From positions 1 through 9,112 of the forward strand of contig JAISQU010000213.1 of NCBI GenBank assembly GCA_031274005.1: 9,112 bases of DNA. Direction: 5' to 3'. A program made the translations under genes and the position numbers. The stretch comes from Spirochaetales bacterium (GTDB lineage: Bacteria; Spirochaetota; Spirochaetia; DTKZ01). Below, piece by piece: positions 6,676-9,112 of the stretch; the first letter of the stretch is position 1, and every line of letters starts with the position of its first letter. Below the pieces are notes generated by a model. It saw nothing but the letters and a program-made list of their open reading frames with translations, was not told the origin of the DNA and did not search any database.

Positions 6676-6700
6676 CGCAATTTTGCGGGGCAAAATTGCG
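6676..6700. repeat. 11-bp perfect hairpin with GGG loop
   Basis: Arms CGCAATTTTGC and GCAAAATTGCG around three Gs, second in the row of stem-loops. No T tract follows on either strand. Confidence 0.6.
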
Positions 6701-6853
6701 GGCGTAATGCGTTTTCGGGTCTTCCCGAAAATCGCAGAGCCGTCTTCGGCTCACATTTATGAGAAGTCCGACAGGCTGCTAGCGGCAGCCCCTGGGTCTT
6801 CAGCGCCAGGGATTGGAGGGGTTGCGAAGCAAGCCACGCCATGCCCAGATAAG

Positions 6854-6908
6854 CGCACGCGAGAGCGTGGTTATGGGTACCCATACAAACGCACGCGAGA
6901 GCGTGGTT
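6854..6908. repeat. 19-bp direct repeat, each copy a GAGA-tetraloop hairpin
   Basis: CGCACGCGAGAGCGTGGTT occurs at 6854-6872 and again at 6890-6908, exactly 36 bp apart. Each copy folds as CACGC-GAGA-GCGTG, a five-pair stem closed by a GNRA-type tetraloop. Between them lies a perfect 14-bp palindrome (6872-6885) centred on GGTACC. Confidence 0.7.
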
Positions 6909-6932
6909 GTGATAACAAGGCGTCAGTCAAGG

Positions 6933-6965
6933 CGGAATAGAAAAATGCAGCATTTTTCTATTCCG
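6933..6965. repeat. 15-bp perfect hairpin
   Basis: Two 15-base arms, perfect reverse complements, around a CAG loop, with A5/T5 runs inside the stem near the loop. It lies between convergent genes and could stop transcription from either side, but it lacks the flanking T tract of an intrinsic terminator. Confidence 0.65.
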
Positions 6966-7032
6966 TGGTTGCGCCAGAACGAGGTCCAATAACGGCGTTG
7001 GCGTATATAAAGGTCAAGGGCTGAATCCCGCA

Positions 7033-7147
7033 GGCCGCGCCAGGGATTGCAGCGGAAATCCCGCAGGGCCGCCGCTGTGCGGCGGGCCGAGGAATTGGAG
7101 CGGAAAGCCCGGTTTTTTGTCCGCCGCAGGCGGACAAAAAAGGCGCC
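7033..7147 (+). repeat. Repeat module, left of the dehydrogenase
   Basis: This 115-bp block starts with GGCCGCGCCAGGGA and ends with AAAAAAGGCGCC. The same two words, in the same order, bound a shorter 58-bp block on the opposite strand at 8322-8379, on the other side of the dehydrogenase gene. The interiors differ but both contain strong hairpins. The short GC-rich ends (GCGCC and GGCGC, inverted to each other) recall a small non-autonomous mobile or REP-like unit. No transposase is nearby. Confidence 0.5.
7113..7141. repeat. 13-bp perfect hairpin, T tract before and A tract after
   Basis: Six Ts, GTCCGCC, loop GCA, GGCGGAC, six As. Read on either strand the T run comes before the stem and the A run after it, the reverse of an intrinsic terminator. 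It lies 39 bp beyond the dehydrogenase stop. Confidence 0.7.
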
Positions 7148-7180
7148 CTGAGAATCACACTTGTACCAAGTCCCGCTTTT

Positions 7181-8200
7181 TTAAAAGAATTCCAGCAGCG
7201 CCTTCTTCACATCCTGCGGATGCGCGTCAATAAAATCGAGGGCTTTTTGTATGTCGGCAAAGGGGTATTTTTGCGTGACAAGGCCGCCGCCCTTCAAAGC
7301 GCCTGATTCCATGAGCCTGATGACATTGGCAAACTGATAGGTCTGCAGCCGCGAGCCAACAACGGTAAGCTGCTTCTTTACGATGGGAAGCGGCGCGATT
7401 TTGGCGAACTCCTCCGAGAAGCTCAAAATAACAACGGTGCCCGCCGCGGAAACAACCCGGAAGCTGGCCTCAAGCGTGGGGGTAATGCAGGCCGCGTCAA
7501 TTACCTTGTTGGCGCCTTCGCCCTTTGTCCACTCGTTTACCGCGTCTTCCAGTTTTATCTTTGCCGTGTTCACGACGCAATCGGCGCCCTGTTTTTTGGC
7601 GAACTCAAGTTTTTCGTCAACGACATCGGAAACCATAACGGCGGCGCCTCTGATTTTGGCAAGTTTCAGAACAGCGATACCGATGGGGCCCGCGCCCTGC
7701 ACCAGCACCGTGTCGCCGGGGCCGGTGGCGCCCCGCGCGTTGGCGTTCGCGCCTATGGTAAACGGCTCAATAAGTACCGCTTCTTCCCAGGGAAGATTTT
7801 TGTCGAGTTTCAATACCTGCTTTTCCTGAATCGTAAAATATTCCTGCATGCCGCCGTCCCGGTGAACGCCGAAAACCTTGAGGGTCTCGCAGACGTTCGG
7901 CATATTGTGCCGGCACGCGTAACACTTTCCGCAGAAACTGATGGGATCGATAACAACATGGTCGCCCGCGGCAAGACCCTTTACGTCCTTGCCGAACTCC
8001 TCCACAACGCCCACGATTTCATGCCCCATAATCCGGGGCAGGGTCGCCAGGGGATTTTTCCCATGATACAGATGGACATCCGAACCGCAGATGCCGACAA
8101 ACTTGGGCCTGACCAGAACTTCATCCGGCCGGGAAATTACCGGTTTGGGGGCGTCTTCCAGGCGCAAATCTTTGGCGCCGTACACTTTCGCAGCTTTCAT
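7181..8200 (-). CDS. Zinc-dependent medium-chain alcohol/polyol dehydrogenase
   Basis: Cytosolic MDR-superfamily enzyme of 339 residues, full length, of the sorbitol/threonine/galactonate-type dehydrogenase group. Catalytic zinc ligands are Cys 38 (GICGSDVH), His 60-Glu 61 (GHE) and Glu 145 (LIEPF). Structural zinc cysteines are 90, 93, 96 and 104 (CGKCYAC...C). The nucleotide site has GAGPIG at 169-174 and Asp 192 at the end of strand 2, which favours NAD+ over NADP+. ATG 8200 has GAGGTG seven bases upstream. It stands alone, convergent with the LysR gene and separate from the transport operon, with its own promoter. It may oxidise a polyol or sugar acid feeding the same catabolism, but the sequence does not prove a link. 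The substrate is not assigned. Confidence 0.93.
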   Translation of the reverse strand: MKAAKVYGAKDLRLEDAPKPVISRPDEVLVRPKFVGICGSDVHLYHGKNPLATLPRIMGHEIVGVVEEFGKDVKGLAAGDHVVIDPISFCGKCYACRHNMPNVCETLKVFGVHRDGGMQEYFTIQEKQVLKLDKNLPWEEAVLIEPFTIGANANARGATGPGDTVLVQGAGPIGIAVLKLAKIRGAAVMVSDVVDEKLEFAKKQGADCVVNTAKIKLEDAVNEWTKGEGANKVIDAACITPTLEASFRVVSAAGTVVILSFSEEFAKIAPLPIVKKQLTVVGSRLQTYQFANVIRLMESGALKGGGLVTQKYPFADIQKALDFIDAHPQDVKKALLEFF

Positions 8201-8240
8201 ACTTTATCACCTCGATAAGAATTTATTAAAAATCATCAAA

Positions 8241-8254
8241 CAATAGCGCTTTCA
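8241..8254. promoter_or_regulatory. Possible LacI/CcpA-type operator before the dehydrogenase
   Basis: On the minus strand TGAAAGCGCTATTG has the AGCGCT core and left half of a LacI-family/cre-like site (12 of 14 positions of TGNNARCGNWWWCA). The last two bases fail. It would lie at about the transcription start, a place suited to repression. Confidence 0.3.
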
Positions 8255-8257
8255 GTA

Positions 8258-8286
8258 AAAGTAGACCCTTTTGGCCGGCTTGTCAA
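8258..8286 (-). promoter_or_regulatory. Probable promoter of the dehydrogenase gene
   Basis: Minus strand: perfect TTGACA (-35) at 8281-8286, a 17-bp spacer, then a weak -10 TACTTT at 8258-8263. Transcription would begin near 8250, about 50 nt before the ATG. Confidence 0.5.
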
Positions 8287-8321
8287 TGAAAATTGCGGAT
8301 CGGTTTCAATTCGGAATTTAT

Positions 8322-8379
8322 GGCGCCTTTTTTGCTTCGCACGCAGGGAATCGCCTTGCGGCAATTCCCTGGCGCGGCC
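8322..8379 (-). repeat. Repeat module, right of the dehydrogenase (inverted copy)
   Basis: Read on the minus strand it begins GGCCGCGCCAGGGA and ends AAAAAAGGCGCC, like the block at 7033-7147, so the dehydrogenase and its promoter are bracketed by oppositely oriented modules. Inside is a hairpin at 8344-8371 (11 of 12 pairs, 4-nt loop). TGCGAAGCAA inside it (minus strand) also occurs at 6823-6832 on the plus strand. Confidence 0.5.
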
Positions 8380-8385
8380 CAGGGG

Positions 8386-8571
8386 CTACAATTGCCGTGA
8401 ATCCTCAATCATGCGGTTGGATTCTTTCCCTTCATCATCCTTAAACTTGTATCTGAATATATAAGCTAATTTCTGTACAACGCTGAATTCTTTGATCAAC
8501 TCCTCAGGCGTCTGAAATAAGGACAATTGATGTATTTTTGCTTGTATGATTTCAAGCTTGTCATCGAACTG
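8386..8571 (-). pseudogene. Start-less coding remnant, unknown family
   Basis: Minus-strand frame open for 61 codons, from the codon after the TAA at 8572-8574 to a TAG at 8386-8388. It has no early ATG and no ribosome site. The reading is protein-like: DDKLEIIQAKIHQLSLFQ, then TPEELIKEFSVVQKLAYIF, RYKFKDDEGKES and MIEDS. The last few residues run into the hairpin repeat at 8344-8371, as if the true 3' part was replaced by repeat DNA. It is in the same frame as the restored end of the DUF488 gene upstream, separated only by the TAA. The pattern resembles a conserved hypothetical protein family I cannot name. Confidence 0.4.
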
Positions 8572-8948
8572 TTATATACACCCGTTTCCGTCCCATCTCA
8601 AATCCGTGGCAGTAATGGTATAGTTTTTCCTGAAATAGTCCCGGATTACATGGCGGTGCAATGAGACGGGTCATGCTCAAAACAGGTTAAGGCTATCCGT
8701 TTTTTCGTAAGCAATAACCGATGTACCCGCTCAAGCGGTTCCCGGCGCTCAGGCAGGGACATTTTATATTCCTGAAACAGATTTTGATAATCCGTGCCGT
8801 CATTGAGGTTCTTCCTTTTTTCAGAAACTATTCCCAATTCCGGTATATGAACATACTCAATGCCGATATTCCCAAGGTACTTTTGCAAGTTATTCCCGGA
8901 AAATCCGAATTTCCGGTTTCGGGGATTATTCCGCACATCGCATAACAC
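8572..8948 (-). pseudogene. DUF488-family protein gene, frameshifted and 5'-truncated
   Basis: The open part (GTG 8948 down to the stop at 8646) gives 100 residues clearly of the DUF488 family: LCDVRNNPRNRKFGFS, YVHIPELGIVSEKRKNL, then YQNLFQEY and RIALTCFEHDPSHC. The family normally continues with HRH after that cysteine. Here the frame gives TAM and a stop, but moving back one base at 8658 restores HRHVIRDYFRKNYTIT and TDLRWDGNGCI, ending at TAA 8572-8574. One missing base therefore broke the gene. The N-terminal TIGYEG-type segment expected before LCDVR is absent: an in-frame TGA stop lies about 11 codons upstream of LCDVR. The GTG has no clear ribosome site. DUF488 has no settled function, so none is proposed. 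Confidence 0.65.
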
Positions 8949-8950
8949 AT

Positions 8951-9016
8951 GATGTACAGAAAAAGCAGCTTTTGAAATTCAATGGCGGTAAGGGAGTCGT
9001 CAATCGTTCCGGCTGT
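8951..9016 (-). pseudogene. Possible N-terminal remnant of the same DUF488 gene
   Basis: Minus strand in a different frame: AGTIDDSLTAIEFQKLLFLY. From memory, long DUF488 proteins carry an N-terminal domain with a LQKLLFLF-like motif well over 100 residues before LCDVR. Here the two motifs are almost adjacent and out of frame, as expected if the middle of the gene was deleted. The match is short, so this is tentative. Confidence 0.35.
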
Positions 9017-9112
9017 TTACGACGTTTTGCCAGCCCGAATAAGGGCTTTGCGCAGCAAAGACCAGGGCCGACAAAATGTGGCGGAGGTTTTGCGTGGGAA
9101 TGGAGCGTAGCG
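9017..9112. other. Noncoding, repeat-like right edge
   Basis: No open frame of interest. It holds a 6-bp hairpin (CTTTGC-GCA-GCAAAG at 9046-9060) and GC-rich wording (GGAATGGAGCG near the end) similar in style to GGAATTGGAGCGG at 7091-7103. It probably belongs to the same class of intergenic repeats. Confidence 0.35.

Larger units (their letters stand above)
6617..7180. repeat. Hairpin-rich noncoding repeat region between convergent genes
   Basis: 564 bp with no convincing gene, between the LysR gene and the leftward dehydrogenase. It carries a chain of perfect or near-perfect stem-loops: 6635-6661 (11 bp), 6676-6700 (11 bp), 6712-6731 (8 bp), 6737-6752 (6 bp), 6774-6790 (6 bp), 6790-6811 (6-bp arms), 6854-6908 (duplicated hairpins), 6933-6965 (15 bp), 7067-7088 and 7113-7141 (13 bp). 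The word GCGCCAGGGATTG occurs twice (6803-6815, 7037-7049) and nearly again on the minus strand at 8362-8375. This looks like a mosaic of dispersed palindromic repeats. An open frame through part of it is low-complexity and arginine-rich, and I do not believe it. Confidence 0.75.

Noticed and set aside
6854..6908. CRISPR array
   Set aside because: Only two repeat copies with one palindromic spacer, and no cas genes.
6644..6940. Plus-strand open frame of 98 residues after the LysR gene
   Set aside because: It runs through consecutive hairpins and a direct repeat, is low-complexity and arginine-rich, and lacks a ribosome site. A repeat origin explains it better.
7113..7141. Intrinsic terminator of the dehydrogenase gene
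   Set aside because: The T run precedes the stem on both strands, so the order is wrong for a terminator.
8646..8663. Programmed -1 frameshift in the DUF488 gene
   Set aside because: No slippery heptamer or stimulatory structure is visible at the shift. A one-base loss is simpler, and the gene is also damaged at its 5' side.

Overview
The window (about 50% GC by eye) reads as chromosomal DNA from an anaerobic or gut-type bacterium. A treponeme-like spirochaete is my best guess. The hints are the secreted binding protein whose mature end begins AGGKGEAS-like, strong GGAGG ribosome sites, and long hairpin-rich intergenic repeats. None of these is decisive, so the taxonomic guess is low confidence.

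Left part (1-5695, all leftward): a compact six-gene operon read in the order tctC (secreted solute-binding protein), tctB and tctA (membrane subunits of a tripartite tricarboxylate transporter), a DapA/NAL-family lyase, an SDR-family oxidoreductase and a malate/L-lactate dehydrogenase-type (Ldh_2) oxidoreductase. The last gene runs off the left edge. Most gaps are 12-80 bp and each gene with a visible start has its own Shine-Dalgarno sequence. Together they look like an uptake-and-catabolism unit for a small carboxylate, probably a hydroxy acid or 2-keto sugar acid. The transporter imports it, two dehydrogenases of unrelated folds interconvert hydroxy and keto forms, and the lyase cleaves or dehydrates the 2-keto acid. 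The substrate cannot be read from the sequence. The lyase lacks two residues expected of a true dihydrodipicolinate synthase.

Centre (5573-6616): a LysR-type regulator is transcribed divergently from tctC. The 123-bp gap between them holds a near-consensus promoter for tctC and two dyads with T-N11-A spacing, centred near -44 and -65 of the predicted tctC start. This is the classic layout of an inducer-responsive LysR activator that represses its own gene.

Right part (6617-9112): a 564-bp stretch packed with perfect hairpins and short repeats, then a leftward zinc-dependent medium-chain alcohol/polyol dehydrogenase with its own promoter and possible operator. Inverted copies of one repeat module lie on both sides of the dehydrogenase. 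Beyond it lie decayed coding sequences: a DUF488-family gene with a one-base frameshift and an apparent internal deletion, a start-less 3' remnant behind it, and more repeat-like DNA at the right edge. I saw no tRNA, rRNA, CRISPR array or transposase.
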